Shown: piece by piece, positions 10,725-20,260 of the stretch
Layout of the letters: each line of letters starts with the position of its first letter
Position numbering within the stretch: the first letter of the stretch is position 1
DNA from: Ignisphaera sp.
Lineage (GTDB): Archaea; Thermoproteota; Thermoprotei_A; Sulfolobales; Ignisphaeraceae
Length of the DNA: 37,877 nucleotides
Reading direction: 5' to 3'
Assembly (NCBI GenBank): GCA_020833345.1
Contig: JAJHQM010000008.1
Coordinates: 1-37,877, forward strand
The notes under the pieces: generated by a model
The model's database searches: none
What the model was told of the DNA's origin: nothing
The model's input: only the letters and a program-made list of their open reading frames with translations
Position numbers and translations under genes: made by a program

Positions 10725-12215
10725 ATGGAGTTTAACGATATAATGAAGCACTATTCTAATCCTGTAGTGCGAGATACAATATTTGAGTTCTGTAGTAGTA
10801 GATGGGTTTCCCTAGAAGGAAGTGTTGAAAGTGGAAGGGTTTTTGTAAGATATGTTGGAGGCAAGCCCCTTAAACTAGATTCACCAAATGCTTTAGTAAA
10901 CCTTATAGTGAAGTATAGGAACCTAAATGTTAGGACAGTTTACGCCTCTATATCTATCTATGGCAAACTAGGCTCTGCTGAGGATGTCGATAATCCGATG
11001 AATATAGTTGCAGCAACACCGTTTTGGGATATAGATGTAGAGGGTTTAGAGAACTGGAAGTTGGCTGTGGAAATTGCTAGAGCTATTCTCGATTTCTTAG
11101 AGAGGAGTGGAGTTTCAAAATCTGTGTATTTGATATGGAGTGGCGAGGGCATGCATGTAAGACTCCATGAAAGATCTATACCGCCAGAAGCTTATTCAAC
11201 GTACAGCCCTATAGATGTTGCTTATGCTATTGTTGAATATGTCATAGAAGGCACTAGACAGAAGATTGAGGAAGTGGTAAGGAATTCTAGAGGTAAAGCA
11301 AAGGTGGAGAACCTCATTGACGTAAAGAGAGTGTTCACAGCTCCTCTATCGCTTCATAGAAAGCATGATTTAGTAGCAGTGATTGTACGTCCCCAAAATC
11401 TCGATGTGTTTGACTTAAGCTGGGCTAATACAATGAAGTTTAAATCAGATGATGCATGGCGTTACTATAGTCCTGGTGAAGCAGAAAACCTCGTAAGAGA
11501 AGCCTTAAAGGTCTTAAGTAGCAGAAAGTACAGGTTTAAAGTGAGGATAAGCCCCCAAGAGAGGGCTAGAGCAGAGGGGGATATAGACAGGTTTAATGTA
11601 ATGGCATTGCTACAGGCAGCACGTTATTACATTTTAACAGGGGATGTTGAAAAGGCAAAGAGCTTTGGTTTAAATAGGGCAATTTTCTATGCATACCTGA
11701 AGTATTATGGCAGGTTTAAAGCATATCAACAGAAAAACGAAAGGACAGAGTTTATTGGAGGCCATTCAGAGAATCTGCAAGCCAAGCTTAGCGGCACACG
11801 GCTGCCAGTTGAAGATGGTGTAGAAGTTTCTTCGCGAGGCTTTTTCGTAATTGGGGGCAAGGAACAGACACCAGAAGACTTCGAAAGAAACGTTACTAGA
11901 AAAATTGAAAGCTTGTTACCATTTGATATTGTATGGGAAGCGGCATTAAAATATGTTGCTAGGTTTCCTAAGAACGTTCTTGTAGATCCGCAAAAATTCT
12001 ATAAACATGTTTATGAGCCTGTGCGTGATGGCTTTATAAAGAAGGTTGTAGAAGAGCTTATAGAGCCTGCACTGCAAGGGGAGACGGAGAAAGTGAAGAG
12101 AAGGGATATTAATGTAGAGCCCATAATAAAGCACAGCTCTCTCACGAAATGGTTCAAGAAACCTTCAACTCAAGAACATCAACAAAGCCGCCAAGATTCT
12201 GAGTATAAGCAATGA
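10725..12215 (+). CDS. Archaeo-eukaryotic primase superfamily protein (small-subunit/LigD-Pol-like)
   Basis: AEP-like motifs in order: FWDIDVEG (DxD), WSGEGMHVRLHE (sGxGxHv), APLSLHRKHDLVAV (sxH). Confidence 0.8.
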   Translation: MEFNDIMKHYSNPVVRDTIFEFCSSRWVSLEGSVESGRVFVRYVGGKPLKLDSPNALVNLIVKYRNLNVRTVYASISIYGKLGSAEDVDNPMNIVAATPFWDIDVEGLENWKLAVEIARAILDFLERSGVSKSVYLIWSGEGMHVRLHERSIPPEAYSTYSPIDVAYAIVEYVIEGTRQKIEEVVRNSRGKAKVENLIDVKRVFTAPLSLHRKHDLVAVIVRPQNLDVFDLSWANTMKFKSDDAWRYYSPGEAENLVREALKVLSSRKYRFKVRISPQERARAEGDIDRFNVMALLQAARYYILTGDVEKAKSFGLNRAIFYAYLKYYGRFKAYQQKNERTEFIGGHSENLQAKLSGTRLPVEDGVEVSSRGFFVIGGKEQTPEDFERNVTRKIESLLPFDIVWEAALKYVARFPKNVLVDPQKFYKHVYEPVRDGFIKKVVEELIEPALQGETEKVKRRDINVEPIIKHSSLTKWFKKPSTQEHQQSRQDSEYKQ

Positions 12216-12996
12216 TTTTATTAAGCACTTCTTGAGCAAGCCTTAAACTTGCACTGCTATCTGCTTCAGAGGCCATGATGTAAATGTTAATGATAGGTCT
12301 CCCCAGTTCTTCACCCATGGGATGAGACTTCACGTAGACTTTTTCATACTCTTGAGCAATTTTATTTAAATATGGTGCTAGAGAAGACTCAGGTATGCCA
12401 ACAATTTTTGCAATGGCCTCAGCTATGTAAACGTGTGGAAGTATTTTCCTCAGCCTTGGCTCAACCCACTTCTCCCACATAGCCTCCATTTCTATTGGAA
12501 CCCCTGGAAGCGACACTATTATAACTTCTCCATACTCTATCCAGCACCCCGGCGCTGTGCCTACCGGATTTGGTATGGGCACTCCACCTTCAGGTAAATA
12601 AGCCATCTTTATTCTCTCTGGTGTTAAAGGCATTTTCCTCTCCTCATATTTCCTCTTAACCATTTCAAGCGCCTCGCCATTTAGTACAAGCTTTCTGTTC
12701 AAAGCCTTTGCAACGGCTTCAAGAGTCCTATCATCATATGTGGGCCCTAGGCCTCCTGTTGTAATAATGAACTTGGGGCTCTCACGCAATACCAACATTA
12801 AGTACCTCGAAATGAGTTCAACGTCATCCATTAAAGTTACAATTCCGATAACTTTAACACCAAGTAGTGTTAATCTCCTACTGAGGTAACTGCCATTAGT
12901 GTTTATCACCCTTCCCTGAGTAAGCTCAGTACCTAGTGTGAAGATCCAAGCTGAATACTCAAAATCTGATCTCACAGTCAGTAACACCTCAAACAT
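12154..12996 (-). CDS. CinA-like / molybdopterin-binding domain protein
   Basis: GTELTQGRVINTNGSYLSRRLTLLG and FIITTGGLGPTYDDRT; 3' end overlaps the convergent primase-like gene by 62 nt. Confidence 0.9.
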   Translation of the reverse strand: MFEVLLTVRSDFEYSAWIFTLGTELTQGRVINTNGSYLSRRLTLLGVKVIGIVTLMDDVELISRYLMLVLRESPKFIITTGGLGPTYDDRTLEAVAKALNRKLVLNGEALEMVKRKYEERKMPLTPERIKMAYLPEGGVPIPNPVGTAPGCWIEYGEVIIVSLPGVPIEMEAMWEKWVEPRLRKILPHVYIAEAIAKIVGIPESSLAPYLNKIAQEYEKVYVKSHPMGEELGRPIINIYIMASEADSSASLRLAQEVLNKIIAYTQNLGGFVDVLELKVS

Positions 12997-13266
12997 TACA
13001 TAGTTTTCATCTATTAATACTGTTTAAAGTGTTAATTAACTTAATACATGCCTTGGCCAAAGTGCGAAGAGCTATTGAGTTGAGCAGTGTATTAAGAGAA
13101 TTTATTACTTGATATATGAGTGACATAGGGGGTGTTACTATCAAAAACCAATTACTTTAAAAATAGGGCGCATCTTTAAAAGTTATTAGAATTTTAATGT
13201 AAAGATTAGTTGGGAGTAAAGCTGTATATGAGATTACATGTATAATATATTGGCAGGGGTCTTGTA

Positions 13267-13902
13267 ATGAGATTTTTAATTATTGGAGGTGCAAAAGAAA
13301 TACTTGAATTATTTCACGTATTAAAAAGAAGTTTTCCTAATAAACACGAGTATGTTGTTTTAGTTGATAAACAAAAAGATGTTGAGGCAATAACTAGGGA
13401 AGTTGATATAACGGTATTCTCGGGGGACTTATTCGATGAGGATCTTTACCTCGAGGCTGGGCTGAAAAATGTTGATATTGTTGTGGCCATGCATGAAAAT
13501 GATATGGTAAACGCCTTTGCCTCAATGCTTGCGAGAGAATACAATGTGCCGAAAATCATTGTAGTTGTTAGCAATAAAGCACTTGCAAAAATGCTAAGAA
13601 ATAGAGGTATTACTGAGTGGATCATTGAAAGGTCTGGTGGTATTAGTGAGAAAATTAAAGGCTTTGTACTCGGCTTTGACACAATTGAATTTGGAGACAA
13701 CATCCTAATTATAGGTAAGGCTATGAACATTGCTAAACTGCCTGGAAAGGCCATTAAAGAGCTAGAAGATAAGGGCATTAAGGTTTTAGCCGTAATTAGA
13801 GACAACACTTTGCTAGAGCTACAAGAAAATACCATTATAAATGATGCTGATGTTGTAATGTTATTTGGATCTAAAGAAAACATATTTAAATTTTTACATT
13901 AG
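13267..13902 (+). CDS. TrkA-N/TrkA-C domain potassium-transport regulator
   Basis: Rossmann start FLIIGGAKEILELFHVL, DVDIVVAMHENDMVNAFASMLARE; C-terminal TrkA-C-like half. Confidence 0.88.
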   Translation: MRFLIIGGAKEILELFHVLKRSFPNKHEYVVLVDKQKDVEAITREVDITVFSGDLFDEDLYLEAGLKNVDIVVAMHENDMVNAFASMLAREYNVPKIIVVVSNKALAKMLRNRGITEWIIERSGGISEKIKGFVLGFDTIEFGDNILIIGKAMNIAKLPGKAIKELEDKGIKVLAVIRDNTLLELQENTIINDADVVMLFGSKENIFKFLH

Positions 13903-13942
13903 TATACATGTGTACTTACGCGTAAAACGTTAGGAGCTGAAA

Positions 13943-14743
13943 ATGAGCACCATAAATGTCAGTACCTTTAGTTTTCCAAGTTTACCACCACTGTTTACTG
14001 GTATTGAAAGTCTTTACCCAGTTCTCTACTTAGCTATAACAATAGCTATAATAATTGTTGTATATGGTGTTGTTAAAAAGGTTTTAAAGAGGCTCGAGCA
14101 AAGGAGAGTTATTTCTAAAAGAGTTGAGGGAGTATTAGAGCTTGTAATACTAATTGTAGCAATTGCAATAGCTATACCGCTCGCCGTCTCAAGCTATGCT
14201 CAGTACTCAATACTATTCTCCGTAGTAATTCTTAGTGTTATTTTGCTTGCTTTAGTTATAGCATTTAGAGATTATATAGCGAATGCTGCTAGCTATTTAG
14301 TAATCATATCTTCAGGTGTTGTTAAGGATGGTGAGAGAGTTAGGGTGGTAATTAATGGCGTTAACTATGAAGGTAAAGTCGAGCTTTTGGATAATGGATT
14401 TATTCAGTTAATTAAGGAAGACGGTACTGTTACATATATACCATACAGGCACCTTATTCATGCCACCATTGTGAAGTTTAAACACCCTATTCTGAGGTTG
14501 AGAATGAGGTTTCGCGGACATGGAATTGACGCAGAGAATCTTGTTGAGAGGATTAGGGAGATGTTGGAGAGATTTGAAGGTGTGGCAGAGGTGTATGACA
14601 TTAGACCTCTAGAGTTACGTGAAGAACATATTGTTGTGAGAGCTGAAGTAGGTTTGAAAAAAGAGCCAACAACATTTTTACTAGAGTTATACAGGAGGTT
14701 GCCTTCAGAAATGCAATGCAAATGCGAAGTAGAGGTGCTCTAG
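13943..14743 (+). CDS. MscS-like mechanosensitive channel protein
   Basis: Multiple TM helices followed by beta domain GVVKDGERVRVVINGVNYEGKVELLDNGFIQLIKEDGTVTYIPYRHL. Confidence 0.82.
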   Translation: MSTINVSTFSFPSLPPLFTGIESLYPVLYLAITIAIIIVVYGVVKKVLKRLEQRRVISKRVEGVLELVILIVAIAIAIPLAVSSYAQYSILFSVVILSVILLALVIAFRDYIANAASYLVIISSGVVKDGERVRVVINGVNYEGKVELLDNGFIQLIKEDGTVTYIPYRHLIHATIVKFKHPILRLRMRFRGHGIDAENLVERIREMLERFEGVAEVYDIRPLELREEHIVVRAEVGLKKEPTTFLLELYRRLPSEMQCKCEVEVL

Positions 14744-15891
14744 CTTTCCTCAATTCTCTTTCCTCTCCTTAAGTAAATACCTTTCTCAATTTCTTTTCTA
14801 AGCCTCTTCTCAATAATTTCTAGTGCCTCTCTAACACATGTCAATAAATCCCAGCATACACTTTGAGAAGTTAAAGAACCTGCATTTGTTACAAGCTTTA
14901 CTAAAACCTCGTACCTCTTTCTACCTTCTTTTTCAATCTTTGACTCCTCCTTTACTGAAATCTTAAAGTCTATTACATCAACATATCTTGAAAATTTTGA
15001 GAGATAGCTGTTGACAAGTCTTTCAACTTGAAGCTTAGAAGCCTCAGCTTTCATAACCTCAGGAATCTTTGCTTGAATGGGTAGTGCAGATTTGAACTGC
15101 TCTGCGTAAGTCCTTAGTACATCAAATCCGCTCAACACGCCTAAGGGTTTTTCATTACTATCTACAATGGGAACGCCAGAAATTCCGTTGTCTAAAAGCA
15201 CCTTTACACATTTCTCAAGAGGAGTTCTTGAAGCTATCACAATGGGAGGGCTAGTCATATACTCTGAAACAGGCGCTGCTAAAAACGATTCTTCACTTTC
15301 AATCCATCTATACCCCTTTCTTCTAGTAAGCCTTATTGTATACAGCCTTTCAATGATGTCACTAAGTGTTATGACTCCCGACACCTTGCCATGCTTATTC
15401 ACTACGATAAGCCTTGTTATACCATTTCTTAGCATAAGCCATCTAGCTCTAGCAATGCTCTCGTTCTCCTCTATAGTTATGGGCGGTTTTGACATAACAT
15501 CATCTACAAGCACCTTAGGTAATAGCCCATTCTCTAACATGTAATTCAAAATTATTGATCGAGAGAGAAGACCTACTACTACATCATTATCATCAGTAAC
15601 AGGTATCTCCCTTAACCTCCAGTTAACAAAAGCAACTACAACATCATTAAAGCCCAAGCTCTTATGTAGAGAATATGGGGGGTCCATGACAGAGCGTACC
15701 TTAGTATCTCTTCCAGCACCCCTTAACAGAACAGTTCTATAGCTTAACACGCCCACTAAAACCTTATTATCATCTACAACAGGAGCATTGATTACCCTAA
15801 GGCTCTTCATTTTCGATAATACCTCTCCTATTCTCATGTCTGGCTTGAGGAGCAGTGGAGGTTCTATAGCAAGGCTTAAAGCTGTTGACAC
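14740..15891 (-). CDS. Four-CBS-domain protein
   Basis: Four CBS-type repeats (e.g. INAPVVDDNKVLVGVLSYR; ITRLIVVNKHGKVSGVITLSDII; GISGVPIVDSNEKPLGVLSGFDVL) plus C-terminal domain. Confidence 0.92.
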   Translation of the reverse strand: MSTALSLAIEPPLLLKPDMRIGEVLSKMKSLRVINAPVVDDNKVLVGVLSYRTVLLRGAGRDTKVRSVMDPPYSLHKSLGFNDVVVAFVNWRLREIPVTDDNDVVVGLLSRSIILNYMLENGLLPKVLVDDVMSKPPITIEENESIARARWLMLRNGITRLIVVNKHGKVSGVITLSDIIERLYTIRLTRRKGYRWIESEESFLAAPVSEYMTSPPIVIASRTPLEKCVKVLLDNGISGVPIVDSNEKPLGVLSGFDVLRTYAEQFKSALPIQAKIPEVMKAEASKLQVERLVNSYLSKFSRYVDVIDFKISVKEESKIEKEGRKRYEVLVKLVTNAGSLTSQSVCWDLLTCVREALEIIEKRLRKEIEKGIYLRRGKRIEES

Positions 15892-16014
15892 TTTTCTACA
15901 CCCTGTATTAATACTGAAGCTATAGCTATATTAACTTGACTCTGCTCAACATTCTCTAGCAAGTATTATGTATGTTTCTTGCTGCGAGTAGTGAACATAT
16001 TAAAGAACTGGGAT

Positions 16015-16245
16015 TCAGTTTTTACAAAGCTTTAACATCATTTTCTTTAAGGTTTCTGAAGGTTCTTTACATATAATCCCTTCAACAATCATACTGGCTA
16101 CAATTCTTCTTAAAAATACTCCGTTAACATAGATGCCTTCCCCTTCCTCCAAAAACTCCCTTAATTTATCGAATACTAGACCTTTAGGATGTGCTTTCAA
16201 GATTTCAGTAATTCTCTTTTTCAGCAACTCTTCGACAGAGCTCAT
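16015..16245 (-). CDS. Small hypothetical protein, possible winged-helix-like
   Basis: Internal ATG of the listed ORF (MSSVEELLKKRITEILKAHPKG...); overlaps the 3' end of the radical SAM ORF in the +1 frame. Confidence 0.55.
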   Translation of the reverse strand: MSSVEELLKKRITEILKAHPKGLVFDKLREFLEEGEGIYVNGVFLRRIVASMIVEGIICKEPSETLKKMMLKLCKN

Positions 16246-17035
16246 TGAATTCTTCACCAATTGCAACTCTCTTTTCATTAACAATTACACTTATCCATGG
16301 AGATAGCCCATGACTACAAAGTCTCTTTATTATGCTAGGATACGCCTTGAAATACTCAAATTCGATTCTGCTAATAATATCTTCATCCAGAGTAGCGAGC
16401 TTTTCAAGTAATTTTGTCAAGGTCTCCTTGCTACAAAAACTTATTGTTATAGCAGGCCAAGCCAAGATGCTGTAGTCCAGCAAGTTTCTTAATGCATTTA
16501 ATTGAAGGTTGTAAAATGAAGTTTCAGCACCTGTAATTTTATAGAACTCTTCCTCTGAGCAGCCCTTAATTGAGACTCTAACAGCAATATTTTTAAATTC
16601 GCTTAAAGCTTTCGCAAGGCTTTTGCTGTGCCCTATTAGAATACCATTGGTCTCTAGAACAAATATCGCTTTCCTTTCTACTAAGAATCTGCTTAGCTTT
16701 TCTAAAACTCGTGTAATGTGCCGGAATGCTATTGTAGGTTCTCCACCACTAATCCTAATGACCTTATAGTTATGACTCTTGGCAATTTCTATAAGTCTTT
16801 GAGCTACAGCATCAGCTGTATGAAGTTCTCCTAATAGCTTTATGTTTGCTTTCCAACTCCAGCAGTAAATGCACCTTAAGTTACAGCCTGTAGCATCTGC
16901 TGTTGCAGAGCCTCTGTAGAATCTACTTGGCCTAAATCTAAAATACTTTCTAGCTACATCACCCTCTACAGTAGTTGAAGAAACCTTATGTTCTATAATT
17001 TCTGCAAGCTTTATAGGGTTGAATCCGTATAGCGT
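16205..17035 (-). CDS. Radical SAM domain protein; only its C-terminal part is in the ORF track, no canonical start codon over the N-terminal part
   Basis: Manual reverse-strand translation is open from 17041 to 16205: SLTLYGFNPIKLAEIIEHKV...GSATADATGCNLRCIYCWSWKANIKLL...VIRISGGEPTIAFRHITRVLE...LETNGILIG...; proposed ACG start at 17035 is uncertain. Confidence 0.8.
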   Translation of the reverse strand, partial: TLYGFNPIKLAEIIEHKVSSTTVEGDVARKYFRFRPSRFYRGSATADATGCNLRCIYCWSWKANIKLLGELHTADAVAQRLIEIAKSHNYKVIRISGGEPTIAFRHITRVLEKLSRFLVERKAIFVLETNGILIGHSKSLAKALSEFKNIAVRVSIKGCSEEEFYKITGAETSFYNLQLNALRNLLDYSILAWPAITISFCSKETLTKLLEKLATLDEDIISRIEFEYFKAYPSIIKRLCSHGLSPWISVIVNEKRVAIGEEFNELCRRVAEKENY

Positions 17036-17047
17036 GAGACTCTACAC

Positions 17048-17743
17048 CTATACTTCTAATGATTGACCTGGATTAAGAATCCTGACTTCTACTTCTGGAA
17101 CTCTTTCTCTAACAAGCCTTGCAAAGAGCTGGGGGTCTGTCATTATGACATTGAAGGTATTATAATGCATTGGCACAACAACTCTTGGCTTTAAAAGCTC
17201 TACAGCTTTTACAGCCTCCTCTATACCCATTGTGTAGTGTCCTCCTATTGGGAGAAGGGCTACTCGGGGTTTGTAGAGCTCTGCTATGAGCTTCATATCG
17301 CTGAAGACTCCTGTATCCCCTGCGTGGTATATTGTCTTGTCTTCGCCAAGTATAACAACTCCTGTAGGTGCGCCTTTAGATGAGCTATGAAAAGCTTGTG
17401 TAAATACTATCTCTAAGTCCTTTTCAAGTTTTACACGCCCGCCTATGTTAGCAGGAATAGCCCTTTCAGTTGCCCCAGCTTTTCCGGCAAGCTCTTCTGC
17501 AAGCTCAAATACAGCTACAACTTTAGCATTTGTAAATTTAGATAAAAGCTCTATAGCCTCGCCTACGTGGTCACCATGGTCATGTGTAACAATGATATAG
17601 TCCACAGATTTGTGTTCCTTTGCAAAAGAATTGACACTTCTATAGGGAGACAGGGGATTTGTTATCCAGGGGTCTATCAAAATTGTTGCTCTGCTTATGT
17701 TTATTACAAATGCTGCGTGACCAAGCCATTTAATTAATGCCAT
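17048..17743 (-). CDS. UPF0173 metal-dependent hydrolase (metallo-beta-lactamase fold)
   Basis: IKWLGHAAFVI, VDYIIVTHDHGDHVGEA, YHAGDTGVFSDMKLI, LPIGGHYTMGIEEA. Confidence 0.96.
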   Translation of the reverse strand: MALIKWLGHAAFVINISRATILIDPWITNPLSPYRSVNSFAKEHKSVDYIIVTHDHGDHVGEAIELLSKFTNAKVVAVFELAEELAGKAGATERAIPANIGGRVKLEKDLEIVFTQAFHSSSKGAPTGVVILGEDKTIYHAGDTGVFSDMKLIAELYKPRVALLPIGGHYTMGIEEAVKAVELLKPRVVVPMHYNTFNVIMTDPQLFARLVRERVPEVEVRILNPGQSLEV

Positions 17744-17822
17744 GGGTTACAAACCTCAGATAGGAATTTATCAGCAGAATTTTTCTTACTTCACACTCTT
17801 AAAAAAGCTTTCTAGATGCTGT

Positions 17823-18749
17823 GTGAGAGACTTGATAAGTGATAATGAAATTGAAAACTATGTGAAAGCAGGGCAAATAGCATGCAAAGTGCTGAAGGAG
17901 GTAGAGAGTCTTGTCAAGCCTGGTGTTAAGCTACTTGAGCTTGCTGAACTCATAGAGAGCAAAATACATGCATTGGGTGGGAAACCTGCTTTTCCTGTAA
18001 ACATTTCTATAAATAACATTGCAGCACACTATACCCCTCTTCCAAATGATGAAAGCACCATTCCTAGTAATGCTGTTGTGAAAATTGATATAGGGGTTCA
18101 CATTGATGGGTATATAGCTGATACAGCTACTACTATTGCCCTTAATGAAGGCTATAGGCTACTGTGTGAAGCAGTTAAATATGCCTTGGAAAAGGCTCTA
18201 GGGGTTGTGGGCCCTGGTGTTAAGTTTTCTGAAGTTGGTTATGTGGTTGAGCAAATTGTGCGGAGCTACGGGTTCAAACCTATTTACAACTTGAGTGGAC
18301 ATAGCTTAGACAGGTACCTTATACACGCTGGAGAGGTCATACCTAATCACAAGGATAGGCTGGCTTTGGGTTCGTTTAAGAGCGGTAAAGCCTATGCTAT
18401 AGAACCTTTCGCTACAAATGGGCGTGGTTATGTGAGAGAAGAAAATATTGCAACTATATATGCCCTTAAACAAAATCCAAAGAAACTCTCTAAAATGGAT
18501 CAAGAGGTTCGCGAAGTATTTAAATATATTTATGAGGATAGGAAAACACTTCCCTTTGCACTTAGATGGTATATAAGGAGATTTAGTGAGGAAAGACTGA
18601 GAAGTGCTATAAAGACCCTTATAGAGAATGGCTTAGCTATGGCATATCCTGTTCTTGTAGAAATTGATAATGGTGTTGTTGCTCAGTATGAACATACAAT
18701 TGTACTAACTAGCAAAGGTGAGAAAATAGTGACAACATTATGTCACTAA
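17823..18749 (+). CDS. map: Type II methionine aminopeptidase
   Basis: AFPVNISINNIAAHYTPLPND, VKIDIGVHIDGYIADTATTI, NLSGHSLDRYLIHAGEVIPN. GTG start at 17823 preferred: the track's ATG at 17742 overlaps the divergent gene's start, and an A/T box (cttaaaaaag) lies about 20 nt upstream of 17823. Confidence 0.92.
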   Translation: MRDLISDNEIENYVKAGQIACKVLKEVESLVKPGVKLLELAELIESKIHALGGKPAFPVNISINNIAAHYTPLPNDESTIPSNAVVKIDIGVHIDGYIADTATTIALNEGYRLLCEAVKYALEKALGVVGPGVKFSEVGYVVEQIVRSYGFKPIYNLSGHSLDRYLIHAGEVIPNHKDRLALGSFKSGKAYAIEPFATNGRGYVREENIATIYALKQNPKKLSKMDQEVREVFKYIYEDRKTLPFALRWYIRRFSEERLRSAIKTLIENGLAMAYPVLVEIDNGVVAQYEHTIVLTSKGEKIVTTLCH

Positions 18750-18823
18750 AGAAACTTTATTAAGTGTGCAACAAAGTATAGCTATGCTGTAATTAAAGTG
18801 GAAGGTGTTGAATTACGCTAATC

Positions 18824-19927
18824 ATGACAAACATGCAGGTAGGGGGAGACTGGAATACTATACTAACAGCACTACTTTGGCTTGTCTTCATGTTGTATAT
18901 GCTTTCAGACTTGCCACAGAAAACACAGTTTATGAGATATGAAAAAGGCGTTGCAGTAAGGCTTGGCGTGCTGGAAGGTCTTGTTAAGGAGAGTATATCT
19001 AAGGTTAAGTCATATTTAGTAAAGCTAGGTGTAAGTAGCGTTGATGCCTTAGTTAATAGTACTTTAGAGAATTACTTTGCAATAGAACCGGTGTCCATAG
19101 AACCTACGGATATTATAAAGAGACTAGATCATATAATAACTGTAAATGAGGATAAATTCAAAGGTGATTTGCGAAAGGCTATGCCTAACATAGGAAGGCA
19201 CATGCTCAACAACATTGCTGTTTCACTGGCTGTTACTTCAGCTCTCTATACAGTGTATAAAATATTAAGGCATTACTATCTCTTAGGCAAGAAGTATGAG
19301 AACTGGATCTTACTAATGCAGTTATACATAGCATTACCACAGATAGTTAGAGAGCTTCTTCCCTATGTCAGAGCTGTAGAAACGTTTGCTAAAGGCATAC
19401 CCATAGGCGATTCGGCAGGTCCTATGGTTGCGTTCAAGTTAGTCGGGCTTTCTCCAAGAATAGATATTGAGGAAGACACGGTGTATTCTGTTGTTGAGTT
19501 AGAGGGGAGAAAGGTTTATGTAATAAAAGCTAAGGGCCCTGGAGCAACTGTTGGAAAACCAGGAAAAGCAGTAGCAAAGATAGCTGAAATGCTCAGCTAT
19601 AATATATCACGAATAATAACAGTAGATGCGGCGCTTAAGCTAGAGGGAGAGCCAACAGGATTAGTAGCAGAAGGTTCAGGGGCAGCAATTGGAGACGTAG
19701 GTCCTGAGAAGATAGAGATAGAGCGAGTTGCAGTAAGGTGTGGAGCACCTTTAGATGCTGTAATAGTAAAAATGAGTAATGAGGAGGCTATAAAGCCGAT
19801 GGTAAAGGAGATTGTAGAAGGAGTTGAAAAGGCTTATCAAATGGTTTTAGAGATAATAAGGAATAGAACCAAACCTGGAGATAACGTGGTGGTTGTGGGT
19901 ATAGGTAATACTGTGGGTGTGTATTGA
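18824..19927 (+). CDS. DUF1512 family archaeal protein
   Basis: N-terminal TM; conserved-looking GPGATVGKPGKAVAKIAEML and GDVGPEKIEIERVAVRCGAPLDAVIVKMS segments; family assigned from memory. Confidence 0.7.
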   Translation: MTNMQVGGDWNTILTALLWLVFMLYMLSDLPQKTQFMRYEKGVAVRLGVLEGLVKESISKVKSYLVKLGVSSVDALVNSTLENYFAIEPVSIEPTDIIKRLDHIITVNEDKFKGDLRKAMPNIGRHMLNNIAVSLAVTSALYTVYKILRHYYLLGKKYENWILLMQLYIALPQIVRELLPYVRAVETFAKGIPIGDSAGPMVAFKLVGLSPRIDIEEDTVYSVVELEGRKVYVIKAKGPGATVGKPGKAVAKIAEMLSYNISRIITVDAALKLEGEPTGLVAEGSGAAIGDVGPEKIEIERVAVRCGAPLDAVIVKMSNEEAIKPMVKEIVEGVEKAYQMVLEIIRNRTKPGDNVVVVGIGNTVGVY

Positions 19928-20250
19928 TGATGCTTATGCAATCAGATATCATAACAGTACTGCTAATAGCTATTGTAATAGGGTTACTAGCATACCTAAT
20001 TAAATCCAGCTTAGACTACTCAAAGGAAAGAAAGGAGATAATGGAGAAAGAGAGCAGACCCGTGAAAATCATAGCTGTTGCCTCATGTCAACAGAATGAC
20101 TATACAATGGAGAGAGAGTTCAGAGAAGGAGACTTTATAGGAAAAATAGATGGGGCATGTCCAAAGTGCGGCTCTCAAATGATCATAATAAAAATATATT
20201 CTTTATACATGGAGACTCCGCAAAAATCTTTTAAACTCCAGCTACGTTAA
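19924..20250 (+). CDS. Hypothetical membrane-anchored zinc-ribbon protein
   Basis: N-terminal TM helix, ASCQQNDYTMEREFREGDFIGKIDGACPKCGSQMIIIKIY; ATGA overlap with upstream gene. Confidence 0.7.
   Translation: MMMLMQSDIITVLLIAIVIGLLAYLIKSSLDYSKERKEIMEKESRPVKIIAVASCQQNDYTMEREFREGDFIGKIDGACPKCGSQMIIIKIYSLYMETPQKSFKLQLR
20222..20240 (+). promoter_or_regulatory. Candidate BRE/TATA promoter for 5S rRNA
   Basis: aaaaatcttttaaactcca about 25 nt upstream of the 5S 5' end; lies in the last codons of the preceding CDS. Confidence 0.5.
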
Positions 20251-20260
20251 AGATAAATGG

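Noticed and set aside
13446-13883. 145-aa reverse ORF antisense to the TrkA-like gene
   Set aside because: Serine-rich mirror translation of a strong coding frame; no family features.
17042-17047. GTG-TAG at the start of the radical SAM frame as a pyrrolysine or recoded TAG
   Set aside because: TAG is used as an ordinary stop elsewhere here (e.g. the UPF0173 gene two codons upstream), so recoding has no other support.
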